Assembly (NCBI GenBank): GCA_001179505.1
Contig: CDMY01000420.1
Location: 1 to 64,000, forward strand
DNA: 64,000 nucleotides
Direction: 5' to 3'
Source: Vitrella brassicaformis
Lineage: Eukaryota > Sar > Vitrellaceae
The notes below the pieces were generated by a model that saw only the letters and a list, made by a program, of their open reading frames with translations, searched no databases and was not told the origin of the DNA. This document shows, piece by piece, positions 11,501 through 24,492 of this stretch. The position numbers were made by a program, and so were the translations under genes. Position 1 is the first letter of the stretch; every line of letters begins with the position of its first letter.

Positions 11501-14500
11501 GTATCTGTGGGTTTGGGCTCCTGGTTGATGCAGGATGCAGATGGAGCACACCAACAAATACGGCCTCATGTTCGCCAAGTAGGTCAATTAAGGCAGTGGC
11601 GATCGCGGTGTAGCGTATGTCGCGCGTGTGATGTGTCTGTTGCAGGGCCCGTCAGGGTGCGTTTGGCTTCTTTGCGGTGACCCGGCTCAACATGCTTCTG
11701 GCCACCATCTTCATCTTCTCCTGGCACGACTCAGGTATGTGACACGATGGCCACCACCACCAGCAGCCACACACTGACTGCTGACTCCCTGTGTGTGTCC
11801 TGTCATTAGATGGGTTCGATCAGATCTTCATCTTCTGCCTGCTCAACATCATCATCACTCTCGCCCAGATCGTCCCTGCAGTCGAGAACGCCCGAGACGC
11901 CATGGAGAAAAACCATGATAAGGCGGTCAGAACCACGGACGCACATGCACCAGCACCAGCACAAATTGGTTCTTTCATGGTGTGTGGTGTCTCTCTCTCT
12001 CTCCCTGTGTCTGTGTTTGCAGCACAAATGGACGCGTGAGGGCAAGGAGCCCGGCGATTTCCTGTGCAAGTACAAGGCCGAGGAAGACAAAGAGGAGAAG
12101 TACTACTGGGTCAAGCAGGTCACATACAAACCCGACCAGACTGCATACTGCCAACCCAAAAAACTCAAATACTCGGTAATACTCCCACAAACAAACAGAA
12201 AAACTCCCCGTCTCCGAAATGTCTCTGCTTTCTCTTCAACGTGTATGTGTGTGTGGTCAGTTGGTGCCCTGTTTGGACGCCCACCGCGGCGAGCTGCAGC
12301 CGGACGGCAAAGTGAAGGAGATCACTGGCCCCGCCACGACCTATTCTGCCGAGGCGCTGCGCCGCACCTACGCCAAGATGGAGAACCTGCGGGCCTACCA
12401 GGTGGATCAGATCAAGAAGGAGCTCAAGGCCATCCGCGAGTTCGAGAAGAACAACCCGGAGATTCTGCTGCCCGAGTACCCTGGTGAGAAGACCGACGTG
12501 TCGTGCATGGCGATGACCAAGGTCAAGGCCATCGAGTTTGACAACATGTGCGACAACGACAGCTACTGCCAGGAGCCCAAGAAGATCCAGGAGGTGGGTG
12601 GGTGGGCAATGTCGACACCTGTGCATGTACTGGGTTGGCTGTGTGTCCCTGTGTCTCTGTGTGTGTGGCGGCGTGTCAGATGGTTGACAAGATCGACAAG
12701 CGCAACTATGAGTCGCTGCAAGACTGGGAGAAATTCACATTCAGATGCGGCAAAGCATGGGACAGGTAGATCATACAGACACACCCTCAGAGATGCATTG
12801 TCCAAGAAACCTTTTGTATGTGTGTGTGCAGTGTCTTCGACCGGCCGATGTTCAAGGGCTTCCCCGCGTGTCTGCTGCACGAGTTCTTTTGGGGGCCGGT
12901 CTTCACGGGCGTCCTCATGATCCTCACGCTCCTCTTCCTCCTCCTGGGTGAGCAACTCAGGAAAACCACTCACAGAGAGAGACACTGACCATCGGCCTCT
13001 CGCTTATTGTGTGAACGTTTGTTGTGTGTCAGCTCACCAGCGGATGATGACAGTTGACCCTCCTCTGGCCACCTTCTACTGCATCCTCACCACTGTCGCC
13101 GCCATGGTGGGTGGGGCAAGGGGCACTGACTAAGACACACACAGAGGACACAGGCGTGAGTCTTGGGCTGAGTCTCTGTCTGTCTGCGCGTGTGTGCGTG
13201 TGTGCAGATCATCATGAACTTCCAGGCAGCGTCGCATCAGCTGAAGGAGATCAAGGAGTACATGATCACTATCGTCCAGTCGGTGAGTGACGGACGGGGC
13301 ATGTGGGCGGGAGACTGACAGACAGTTCGGGTGTTTCTTCTCATGCGTGTGTGCAGGCCGACGACATCAAGGTCTTCATCTACGACCAGACTCAGCTCAT
13401 ATGGAAGTGGATGCTCTCCGCGTGGTAGACACGCCCTCACCCCCTACACACAGCCGAGAGACACCCATACAAGTCGTCCCTCCCTCCCTCCCTCCTTGTG
13501 TAGCTTTTTCCTGACGTGCAATGAGTGCGGTCGCCACGACCCCAGTGCCATCCCTGAGCCCGAGACGGCCAGCGTGACCATTCCGCTCGAGAACAAGGTC
13601 CGCAAGATCGGCCTGTACGTCAACGAACTCGGCATCTTCATGGAGGGAGAGGTAAGGCAATAAGAATCGTCCCTATTGCGCCGGCTTGCATCGGTGATCG
13701 TCTTGTCCGTGTGTCTGTGTCTGTGTCTGCAGTTGGAGTGGTCTGACGCGACCAAGGAGAAACTCGGACTCAAGACGAAACCCGACCGACTCCGGTGACC
13801 AAGATCACCTCAGGCCATGCCGGCTCTGTCTGCATGGACACGTGTTGTGTGCTCTCTGTGTGGTCAGTTACGAGATGTGCAAGTCAATGTCGGTGTGGGG
13901 CCGCGCGGTGCAGCGGACCAGATGGCGTGAGGTGCTGCCCATCCAGGTGCCGCTCGAGAAGTTCATCGAGAGCGACTCCATCACACAACTCGTCGCCACC
14001 ATCCATGTACTTATAAATGGAAGGGATCTACGGCCGGCCGGCAGACCAACAGGACCGTTCATTCATCGCCTTTGTTTGTTCCCCTCAGATTGTGAATCAC
14101 GACGATCGCACGTGCGAGAGCAACTACAAGGAGTACTCGTACCAGGATTCTGTTTTGTCGCTCTTCGCCGACAAGAAATTGACACCACCCCTGGGCAAAA
14201 TTGACCTCGGAACCCACGAGGTGAGACACACACAGAGAGAACGACCCCATAGTCTTTACTCCCTCTCGAACGCTGCCTGTGCGTGTTTGTGTGCAGGGTC
14301 AGCCCATCAAGCACTCGTTTTTGTTTTCAGCCGAGATGGAGGCCAAGGGCCTCTTCGCCCAAGTGTGGGAGGTCATCTCCACGTAGGCAATGCCAAGCCA
14401 TCATCACCCATGCATGCAAGAGGAAGAGAGACGGCCGTGTGTGTCTTCCTTCCGTGTGTGCAGGACGGTGCGTGACGTCTTGTGCCGCACGTGCAAGAAT

Positions 14501-17500
14501 TTGCAGGGCGAGGAGGTGCCTGAGCAGAGTGAGGACTGGATCCCCTGCTTCATCGTCAAGGCACTCTCAGAGTCCGAGGGAACTTACATCGTCCAACCCG
14601 AGTGAGCCACTTATCATGCGCATCTCGCTTCTCGTACGCGTGTTCGCGTGTGTGTGTGTGTGTGTGTGCAGTTTCGCCGCAATGGCCGAGCGTTACAAGA
14701 CGCGTTCATCCACCTTCAAACGCCTGACCACCAAAGCGTCCAGAGCTAGCCTGGTCAGCCATCCCATCCATGCCCACGCAAGACCCGCCATGTCTTTCTC
14801 CTGTGTGCTGTGCAGTCTGAGTCGATGTCGCCGTCCGATCTGCGCAAGGAGACGGAGGGGACGATCAACCTTAAGTCGCTGCCCACGGCTGACGACAAGG
14901 AGGGCAACACCAAACTCCTGGACCTCATCAAGAAACGAGCTGACTTCCTGGCCGCGGTGAGTGAGTGAGTGAAAATGGGGGCCTTCACATGAAACTGTTG
15001 GTGACTTGGTGACTGCAGGAGGAGAAGAAGTGGGAGATCTGGGCTGCCGCTGCGAAGAAGTGTCACGTCAGTCACAGCAGTATAACAAGTCCGGCCATTT
15101 CACTGCCCGGCCTTTTGTGTGTGCTGATGCAGGAGTTGAGTCAGCTGCCGACGATGAACGAGACCCACATGCAGACCCTCGAGCGCATCCTCGGCGAGGT
15201 CCGCGAGACCGTCAGGACAAAATTCGACGACCTCAAGAAGCCCAAGCGCGAGGAGGGTGGCGAGGGCGAGGAGCTGGCCGAGCCCATTGTGATATCGGAG
15301 ATCGAGTACCTGAAGCTGGACAAGTACCTCAAGTACGCATTCGAGACCCTCCAGCCCGACGAGAACAAGGAGATATACGATCGCATGCGGAAGGACAAAT
15401 TCATCCCCTTCAAAGTCCACATCAGCGACCTGCGCAAGGAGGTTAGCAAACAGACGCACTGACACACGCACACGCACCTTTCAAGCGCGGCACGCGTCAG
15501 TCAGCGCGGCTCACATCATGCTTGTCAGGGTAACCGTCAGAAGCAGATGGAGGCCTGGGAGGCCGAAGTGAAGGACTTCCTAGTGGTAAGCGACGAAGAC
15601 TAGCAAGAGCAGAGAGCGAAAATATGGTCATGTGTGCTCGTGTATTTAGAACGAGGTGGGCGCGTCTCTGTCTACGAGCGACGGCGTGTTGGATGCCAAG
15701 GGGCGGCCCAAGAGCCGATACGCGGCCGTCAAGGACCTCATCATGGAGCGGGTCAGGAGCCGCGGCAAGGGCACACACGAACTGACATTGATTCATCCAC
15801 TGTCGCTTGCTTGATGTGTCTCTCGGTCAGCTTGAGGAAGTGGTGAATCGGCCGGAGAACCAGACGATGAAGCAGTTCAAGTGCTCCCTGCACTTCGTCG
15901 CCGACGCCAGGGACATCCGCCGACGCAAGCGAGGTGAGCATACACACACATATAGATGCCTTACACATTCACTCTGCATCGTGTCAGTCCGTCAACCTTT
16001 TCTTATACATTTGTCTGTGGTTGATTCGATTCTGCGCAGAGTTGCCCGCTCGTTGGGGTCCCGACCCGCTTCTGCCCCACCAGGGCGCCGTGGCCCTCTA
16101 CGAATTCGACAAAAGGAGCGGCAAACCACTCCTCGACAATCCCACCTGGTTCATCTGCATGTTGCAGGTACTCACAGGTGTCGCTCTACGCAACACATCT
16201 ATCATGCACGTCTCTGTCTGTCTGTCTGCCTGTCTGTGCAGTTTTCGGCCACGCACGTGAAGGTGATGATCCCCAACCCTGTCACCATGATCGGAGTCAT
16301 CGACACGAAAACCGGCAAGGTCAGCCACCACTCACACATGGATGGGTGAATGCAGTGGGGATATCATCCATCCATCCATGTATTTGCTGGGCATCCATCA
16401 GGAGCTCAAGCACTATGCTGACGAGGACAAGGCTGACCGGCCAGATGACAATGGAAGAAAGCAGCGTTTCATCAAGAGGTACACACATGCACACACACAC
16501 GCATTCCTGGTGTCTGCTCATGGCGTCTCCGTCCTGTCTTATTTCCTCCTCTTCCTCCACAACCTACTGTGTGCAGGAAGATCCTCCACATCCGTTTGCG
16601 TCGTTTCGGCCTCTTGGGAGCCATTGGCGCAGGCAAGGCCAAGCAGAACAAAGGTGAGCACCGGACATTTAGCCCAGCAGCACACGTCACGCCTGCCATG
16701 GCGCCCATTTCTTTGCCTGTGTGTGTGACCAGTTGCTGACAATAGCACTGCCATCAAATCGCACCAGATGCTGCTGGATGAGATGGACCACTGGCTCTAC
16801 CTCATCAAAGCCGATGAGACCAAGGAAGACGTACGTTACCTGAATACACACACAGGGACACACAGGGAGACGGGGAGGGGATGCGCCTTGTGCAGCAAAT
16901 CGACTGGTATGACGAGGAGGGCGATGGAGAGGACAGCGCCAGAGGCAAGGGAGCATCCAAGATGCGAGACGGACAGAAGTCCAACCAGGTAAACACACAC
17001 AGACGCATCACATCGCCGGCTGCACCCGTGCTTTGTACGGGTGTGTCGGTGTCTGCGCCAGATCATGTTGCGCGACAGCCGTAATAACGCTGAGTTGGAG
17101 TACGATTTCCTCTTCAAGGAGACAGAGTTGGACGCCAAAAAGTTCCGCGAGACGCGGGAGCCCGAGACCGACCCCTACACCAAACACCTCATGATGCTGC
17201 GCATGACGGGCGACAAATACGCCCTCTGGGAGACACTGATCAAGGCCGCACACATGCACAAACCCGACGAATTCATCCACGGGTCAGTGAACTACACACT
17301 TCTCCTCTTCACCTCTCTCAATACACTCGACGGCTCTCTCTCCGTGTGTGTGTATTCTCTTGTATGGCTGCAGTTACCAGGGTCGCGTGATCGGTCACCC
17401 CAACCCCAGGAAGGCCGACATCTACCTCAGACATGACAAGGACGCCACACAGGTAAGAGATGCACGCGGCCGCTGACCGCAATGGCAGCACTGTGCACCT

Positions 17501-20500
17501 GTGCGTGAGTATACAGGTCTACTACGAGTACCAAGAGGGCAAGGACATCATCGCTGACGAGAGCAGGATGCTCGGCAAGTACGCAATCATACACACACAC
17601 ACACACGCACCCACATGGCCCCACTGCCGTTGATGTGTGTGGCCGGCATGTGTGTGCACATGTGTGTGCAGGTACGTGGGTGCGTTCAGCCACCATCGCT
17701 ACCACGGCAGGGGCATACTCATGGACCGTGACGAAAGCCCCCTGTATGAGGTAGGTGTGTGTGGATAACGCCACAATGAACACACAGAGAGAGACACGGC
17801 ACATGTCTTTGGTTGGCTCTCGTTCAGGGCGAGTGGGCCAATGGCAAGCGTTGGGGCAAGGGCATCTTCGTCTTCCGTGATGCGGTAAAGTCGCACATCT
17901 CGGTCCCCGTCGGTTGATTGGTGTGTCATGGTATTTCTATCTACCAGCGTGGGTTGCCCCGTGAGTACCGTGGTGAATTCTCGAACGACCAGATGTGCGG
18001 CAAGGGCCAGCTCCGCATCATCAACGTCGACGACCCCGCCAGGAAGCTCAGGGGACAGGCAGACGAGAAGCTCATCATCGACCAATACAAGGTAGCCAGG
18101 GATGTGTAAGATGCGGGCGTATTGAGTTGATGCATGTGTGTGTGTTTATGTGTTGGGTCGATCAATCAGGGCAAGTTCGCCCCGGCTGAGCCTGGTTTTG
18201 AGGCTGGTTTGCCCAAGCCGCGTGATGCGTCGCTGCCCGATGAGTTGGAGGACGAGGTGGCTTTGAAGGCCGAGGAGGACCGCAGGCGGGCACTGGCCAA
18301 GGCACGTAAGGACGAGGACGCTCTCGTGGAACTCAGCCCCGCTTCAGCCAGGACACTCGGCGCTAGGTGAGAAAATGGCACGCCATGACAGAGAAGCGGG
18401 GAGTCTGCGTGTCTTGACTATCCCTGTCCGTTTGTGTGTGCAGGACTGACGCTGATTTGCAGATCGCATACGTGATGACTAAGGAGGGCATGGACGAGTG
18501 GCTGCCGCACAAGGAGAAATGGAGACCCATGCACGAAAACTTCCAAAACAGCTGCACCGACACCGAAGCCACCATCCGGTACCCACCCACCTCCCTCACG
18601 CAATTCACACAATCCCGCATCTCTCCTTTCACTCTTCATCAGTTTCCTTGACGGTTCCGCCTATGACGGCCCCGTGCAAAACGGTGTGCCCGACACGACC
18701 GTGGCGACCCAGGTGCGCGGGCAGGCCGCGAAGGGCACGTTTGTGTGCCAGCACCCCGAGTACGGGTTCCGCTACGAGGGTGGGTGGAAGGACTTCAAGC
18801 CCCACGGCTACGGCGAGCTGGTACGCAAGGTCAAGGTGGGCACCCAGACGGCCGACCTCCGCTACAAGGGGGAGTTCAAGGACGGACTCAGACACGGCAA
18901 GGGCGTGCTGGAGATCGGACAGCTCGCGGACGGCGGCAAGACATTCAGGAGCCCTGTGCTCTTCGACATCAAGGGGGAGTGGCAGGTGGGTCGATGGGTT
19001 TAGGAGGTGGTGTGGAGAAGGAAGGATGCATCAAACACGTCCATCCATGCATCCTGCACCGTATATGGCGTGCAGAACGATTTGTTGGAGTGCCGGGAGG
19101 CCAGGATCACGATCGCACCATCCATGGAACAGACATTCCCATTCAAGTAAGATGCCAACCGACGCACACACACCCACAGAGAGACCCCCACTCCTCCCGT
19201 CGTATCGTGTTGCGTGTGTGTGTCAGATCGTACGTAGGCCCGTGCAGCCGCGGCATGATTGGCAACGACCGGGACAGCGGCACCATGGTGTTCTTCGATG
19301 ACAAGACGTACAAGGGCCCCTTCAGCAAGGGACTCAGACACACTGCCGAGGGACAGGAGGGCGAACTCACGGACAAGAACGGAACCAAGATCTACAAAGG
19401 AAAGGTCAGAGACGGACACACGGACACACAGACAGACAGAGAGGGAGGGAGGGAGGGAGGGAACGTGTGTGTATCAAGTTACCGATTCTTTTGTGGTTGA
19501 CGCAGTGGGAGAAGGACATTCCTGCTGCTGGCGATGTGTCGTCGCTGGACTGTGGCGACGGATACACATACACCGGGCCACTGCTCAACGGAAAGAGGAG
19601 CGGTGCAAAGGGTAAGTAAGCACACACCACACAGACAGACAGACAGACACATTCACTCATTCGTCCATTCCATGCATCATCGATGTCAGGCGAGTTGTTC
19701 AAGGGCAGCGAGAGGATCTACGAGGGCGCGTGGAAGGACGACCTGCCGGACGGAAAGGGAAAACTCTTCCTCAGTACACATGACACAACACACTACCAAC
19801 ACACAAACACTCTGTTAACGGCCGCGTCCGTCCGCCTGGTGCTTGTGTGCAGAGGAGGGTGTGTACGACGGCAACTTCCAGGGTGGCAAGCGCCACGGCA
19901 CGGGCAAGTTCGTGTACAAGGATGGCAAGGTGGGCGACGGTGCCGCGGCCAAGTTCCAGAGCTCCCCTGCTGTCAAGGACAAGCTGGGCAAGCAGCGCTT
20001 CTACGATGGCGAGTGGAAGAACGACGTGCAGCACGGAGAGGGCACGTACCTTGACGAGTTTGGAAAGGAGGGCACCTACCGGTCAGTGCTCACCGCGGAG
20101 ACAGACACTGCCTCTCTCTGTCTCACTCTCCCTGTGTGTGCATATACTGTGTGCATATACTGTGTGCAGGCTGGACAACGGCAGCTTTGGCACCCCTGAC
20201 CAGAGAGCTGATGACTACTGCTGTGGCTTCTACCCCAGCTGCAAGGCGAGTACACCACGTGCATGAGCTCTTTCATATGTGCATACTGTCTTGTGTCTCC
20301 TCATCTCAGTGTGCATGTTGCGGCAAGAAGCTGCCCAGTGACTTCCTCCCTCACGCCCTGCCCAACACGCCCGTCAATCGGTACACACGCAACCATGCAA
20401 GCGCTGTATTGTGTGCATTTCCCTGTGCGTGTTGCTATCCACCCTTGCGCCAGCACGAGCAAGCCTTTGACGCCCACGAAGCCCGTTGACGACAAGGCAT

Positions 20501-20771
20501 CCTTCGAGGTGTTCGTGTCGTCCGGACAGGTCGACGGACAGCCCCTCTTCAAATACTACGAGGACGCCCCACTCGGTAAATCAAACACAGTGCTGCTCAA
20601 GGCAGAGACACACGGGGGGAGAGCATGGTCGACCTGTCTGTTGTTTGTTGATGTGCGGCGGCAGACGTGCGTGGCGTGTCGACAAGGCTGGCGGACGAAC
20701 ACCCCATTCTGGAGCTCAAGGAGACGACCAAGTCCTTCCACCTCACTGACAAGCAGCCACTCAAGGGATGA
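7136..20771 (+). CDS. Giant membrane protein: cadherin-like ectodomain, multiple TM spans, MORN repeats
   Basis: About 62 exons, first 7136-8169, last 20665-20771; estimated product roughly 2,900 aa. I checked phases junction by junction for the first ten exons (to about 10.3 kb) and at selected later junctions, and matched the rest by open frame and splice sites. Order: signal peptide (WLLGALIALCLSAALA); an ectodomain of repeated cadherin-like beta-sandwich units (LSPKFSPHHKSYHLFLPWG ... MPVKVNG); about eight hydrophobic spans between 8.6 and 13.1 kb, interrupted by large hydrophilic loops; a long charged cytosolic region (13.2-17.5 kb); at least eight MORN-type units (YEGEWANGKRWGKG, YKGEFKDGLRHGKG, YEGAWKDDLPDGKG, YDGEWKNDVQHGEG); then a Cys-rich tail (CCGFYPSCKCACCGKK). 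It probably sits in the plasma or pellicle membrane with its N-terminus outside. It could be a TRP/FLC-like channel or adhesion receptor; this is inference. No break was found, but fusion of two neighbouring models cannot be excluded without RNA evidence. Confidence 0.85.
8643..13110 (+). other. Membrane-spanning region of the giant protein
   Basis: Hydrophobic spans by eye: TLSMIVAYTASAMSIFSGSA (8.7 kb), VCNLVMVSVTLPLMFLVYYL (9.86 kb), PVLLFVLDFMLVSY (10.06 kb), GVGLLIYPVAYILWSAWLLL (10.2 kb), LNMLLATIFIFSW (11.7 kb), IFIFCLLNIIITLAQIV (11.8 kb), FTGVLMILTLLFLLLA (12.9 kb) and ATFYCILTTVAAMIIMNF (13.07-13.2 kb). The segment after span 1 (SLTASMNGIPESYIDYTETF) resembles the I-P-x-S-Y/F motif between the first spans of large ciliate and oomycete TRP/FLC-like proteins. 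That resemblance is from memory. Confidence 0.6.
17672..20100 (+). other. MORN-repeat region of the giant protein
   Basis: At least eight Y-x-G-x-(F/W)-x-x-(G/D)-x-x-x-G-x-G motifs over about a dozen exons, interspersed with charged linkers. MORN repeats usually bind membrane lipid or mediate dimerisation at the cell cortex; in apicomplexan relatives they mark the inner membrane complex and basal ring. Confidence 0.85.
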
Positions 20772-21650
20772 AGTGCCTAGACGCAGGGCCGTCCTTTCTC
20801 CCGGATCCACGCACCCATGTGCTTCATTATGTGGTTTCTTTCCATGCGAGCTGCCTGCCTGCCTGTCTGCCTGCCTGCCTTTGGTACAAGTGGTTGGCAA
20901 AGGGGAGGATTGATGGATGGAGCAGTGGGAGGGGGATGGATGGATGGCTGGATGGGTGGATGGCTGCTTTAGTGGATGGTGGATGGGTGCAGGTGTAGAG
21001 CTTCTTTCTTTGCCTGAGGACAAGACAGACGGTGACGAACACACCCTGATCGACTGACTGCCTGAGCGCAACAGACTCATGCACACACGATGCGCAGAAT
21101 GCACGCAGCGCTGCAGTTTTGAACGCAATCTATACACAAGTACAACGACAACAGAACGTGTCTCTCACAACCGTGCGATTACATCGCCTACATCTACACA
21201 TAATGCTTCCGCAGCAACGCGACTGTCCGTTGCACCTCCACACTGCTGCAAATGTCGGCATTGCAAACCTGCACCATTCAGCATCTCCGCCATTTGCATT
21301 TGGTGTGGATCGAGTGGAGACTCGCAGGTGGGTGGTAGTGGGTGGGTGGTGGGGCGAGTAGTGCCTGCACACACGGCGCTCAACGCATGAGATCTATGTG
21401 CGTCTGTCTGTGTGCGTGCATGAGCGTATAATGGGCTTCTTTTGGCGGTTTTCATGTTTGAGCTCGCAATTGCGAGCTTTGTGTTTCTGTCGTTCGTTCG
21501 TTCGTTCTTCCCGGTTTGAGTAATCTGCTTCAGCTCACTGCCTCTTAGTGAATCCAGCAGCGGCGCCCTTATCCAATTGCCGCCTCTGTGGCAAGTTCCG
21601 GCTCTCAGAGCCTCGAGGTCTCCCGTGACTCGCGTCGGCATCTATTTGGG
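20772..21650. other. Spacer with ATGG/CTGC repeats and short palindrome
   Basis: Contains (CTGC)n at 20850-20880, (GATG)n at 20909-20990, a GTTCGTTCGTTC tract near 21490 and an 18-bp perfect palindrome, AGCTCGCAATTGCGAGCT, at 21461-21478. No gene is recognised. The promoter of the next gene must lie at its right end. Confidence 0.5.
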
Positions 21651-24143
21651 ATGCCTCCCCCCCGAGCGGCGGCCACCCGCGCCCGCCGGGCATCGCAGCC
21701 CATCCTTGTCCAGCGCCGGACCTCACACGCGCAGGACGACAGAGCCAATGCCCGAGCAACGTCGATGTCTGCCTGGTGCTGCTCACTGTTGAGGATACGG
21801 TGGCCTCCGTTTGCCCAAGATGCCAACAGGACGCCCAGTGAACAGAGCAGGATCAAGGTGGGCCAACATGCCACTTGATGATGAGCGCTCATCATCAAGT
21901 GTTGGTTTCGTGTCTTGTGTCGTGTGTTGTGGTCAGCGGGGAGCTCAGCATGAGGTGTTCCTGCAGAGGTCGTTTGTGATCGTGTGGACCTTTGCGCTTT
22001 TCTTCCTAGTCATGTTCGTCGCCGCGCATGTCTTCCTGCGTACGAAAGACTCACACACAAACGAGAGACAAACACCCACTCAGATGGCGGGCATGTTTTC
22101 CTCCCTCTCTCTGTTGGTCGGTTGGCTGTGTGATCAGAGAGTTACGTTGGCCCTGCGTTTTTTGAGGTACGTGAGTTGAGAGGCAGCGACTTTCTGAGGA
22201 GATGCCGGTGCCCACGATGGCCGTGTGTGTGTCAGTTTTTCCTCGGCACAAGTATCCTCTCGACCGGCCTCTGGGCCGTCTACAGGCGACGCACAAGAGA
22301 ACTGCAGCTATTCATCGCCTCGTGAGCGAATCGCGCACAAACCACCACCAACACCCACACACCCACACACACACACGTGCCTGAGTGTCCCAACTTGCCT
22401 TGTGCACTCATTCACCCTCCCCTCCCATGCAGTGGTTTCTTTAACGTGCTGCTGCTGACCCTGTGGGTGACGCGCGTGTCCCTCCCGTACGTCGTCGGTC
22501 ACCACTTCATCCCCACCGGCGACACGCCCACCTTCACAGCAGAGGGCGACGGGGGCAACTCCACGCACAGCCTGCCGGAGGAACCATCACACACTGCTGA
22601 ATGGTAGGTCACTCTCAAACAGACAGGGAGGGAGGGAGGGAGGGAGAGGGTGGGTGCATACGTGTCGTTCGTGTGTGTGTGTGTATGTCAGGTATAAGGT
22701 GCTGACGTTTGGTGTGGTCGCGAGCATCCTCTCGTCAGCCGCGCAGCTGCTCCTCATCCCTATCGCCTACTATCTCATGTATGGCACACAGGCCAAAGCT
22801 TTGATACAAAGTCGTGCACACGAGGGGCTGTTGTTCATCAGGCGGCGTGCTGTGTCGTGTCCTTATCCGCCGGATCTCGTCCTGTCGGCCGTCGACACCT
22901 CTCTCACAACTACACTAAATGTACGCGGAGCTGAAGGGCATAGGTGTGTGGAAGCCACCCCACTCCTGTGTGTGTGTGCGTGGTGTTGTGTGTTGTCTGT
23001 CTCGTGTAAAGGTCTCCCGTGACCCCCTGGACGAGTGGGAGGCGGGAGCCTTGTCGTCAGAAAACCCATTGCCGCCCAGAGATGTACGCGCAGCCACCGA
23101 CCCAACCACCCACACATGTACCCCTCATCACACTGTCTGTCTGTCTGTGTATTGATCGCATCAGGCCAGTCGTTGGTCGATTAGCGTCAGTGTGGCCAAC
23201 ACGGCGGTATCTCGGGAATGCGAAGACTTCATCGCTACGTACGAGAAATCCATTGACCAGGTAAGGTGTGCGGTGCATCTCGCCGTCCAGCACAGCACAG
23301 CACACACAAAGCACTGGCTGACGGTCGCGTCCATTTCCTCCCTCTCTGTTCTTTTTCTCCGTGCAGATCGTTGCGTCAGGGCACCTGCCCCGCTGCCAGG
23401 ACCGAGTGGAGGCCGTCACGGCCGCACGCAGCGGCCTGCTCTACCGATGGCAGAAGCCTCAGATCAAACCCTCCCGGGCATACACGCCCCCATCTCCCTC
23501 ACCCACACCACCCCCACCCCCACAACCACAACCACCACAAGTGCCCGCCGACACGCTGGAGGACGGCAAGCAGCCGTCGCCCCCCTCGGCCGCCCCGAGC
23601 GAACGTGATTCTGAGCGCGTGGTGCCGCGCATCCCCAGCATCCCCAGCGGGGGGATCACGAGCTTCGCCAGCATGTCCACCTTGTCGTGTCTGTCGGAAC
23701 ACGGCACCACCACGCACAAGGCGGCGTGTCAGGAGCCAGGCGGCTACCCCATCGCACGAGATGCCGTCCGCGACAAGACGGCCGGCAGTGTGGCCGACAA
23801 GTGCCCACACCCCCACCCCCAGGCACAGCCGCATCCACAGACGCCGTCTCCCCCCAGCGCACTCTCATCAGCCGTTCGAGCCACCATCTCGACCCCACGC
23901 ATGGCGACGGGGTGCGCGGCTGCCCGGCACACCCACACCAAGTCCCTGACGGACCTGCGGCTGCCGGTGGTGGAGCGGCACCACTCGCTCTCGTCCAGTG
24001 CGCCATGCACCTCCCTCCTGGGGTCGGCCGACGACACGCCTCCGCCGCTGCTGTTCGCGACGCCGCAGAAGGGCGTGGGTGCGGCGAGTGACGCCGGCAA
24101 TCGGGGACGCGGCAGCACCGCCACACAGCAGGTGGGAGGCTAG
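21651..24143 (+). CDS. Four-span membrane protein, unknown family
   Basis: Nine exons (21651-21857, 21937-22039, 22138-22166, 22236-22321, 22433-22603, 22692-22920, 23012-23083, 23165-23260, 23367-24143) keep one frame and encode 589 aa. Four hydrophobic helices are visible: FVIVWTFALFFLVMFVAAHV, then a span around FFLGTSILSTGLWAVY, a third around FFNVLLLTLWVTRVSLPYVV, and a fourth around VVASILSSAAQLLLIPIAYY. Between spans 3 and 4 is an about 40-residue polar loop. The last 250 residues are disordered and Pro/Ser/Thr-rich. The N-terminal about 65 residues are Arg/Ala-rich. I do not recognise the family; a transporter or a small plastid or endomembrane protein is possible. Intron 1 is largely a perfect palindrome (separate entry). 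The stop lies 12 bp before the assembly gap, so the last exon is complete only if this frame is right. Confidence 0.75.
21858..21936 (+). repeat. Intron 1 of the four-span gene, containing a perfect 30-bp palindrome
   Basis: The intron runs from GTGGGC to GGTCAG. Positions 21872-21901 (CACTTGATGATGAGC then its exact reverse complement) form a 30-bp perfect palindrome. Outer CCAA (21863-21866) and TTGG (21902-21905) extend the pairing with a small bulge. In RNA this would be a strong hairpin starting a few bases after the 5' splice site. Confidence 0.85.
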
Positions 24144-24155
24144 ATAGTGTGGTGT

Positions 24156-24455
24156 NNNNNNNNNNNNNNNNNNNNNNNNNNNNNNNNNNNNNNNNNNNNN
24201 NNNNNNNNNNNNNNNNNNNNNNNNNNNNNNNNNNNNNNNNNNNNNNNNNNNNNNNNNNNNNNNNNNNNNNNNNNNNNNNNNNNNNNNNNNNNNNNNNNNN
24301 NNNNNNNNNNNNNNNNNNNNNNNNNNNNNNNNNNNNNNNNNNNNNNNNNNNNNNNNNNNNNNNNNNNNNNNNNNNNNNNNNNNNNNNNNNNNNNNNNNNN
24401 NNNNNNNNNNNNNNNNNNNNNNNNNNNNNNNNNNNNNNNNNNNNNNNNNNNNNNN

Positions 24456-24491
<36 letters not shown>
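24156..24491. other. Assembly gap (300 N) followed by poly-G
   Basis: Exactly 300 N (24156-24455), a conventional gap filler, directly followed by 36 G (24456-24491). The G run at a contig end is probably a sequencing or assembly artefact. True gap length and content are unknown. Confidence 0.95.
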
Positions 24492-24492
<1 letters not shown>

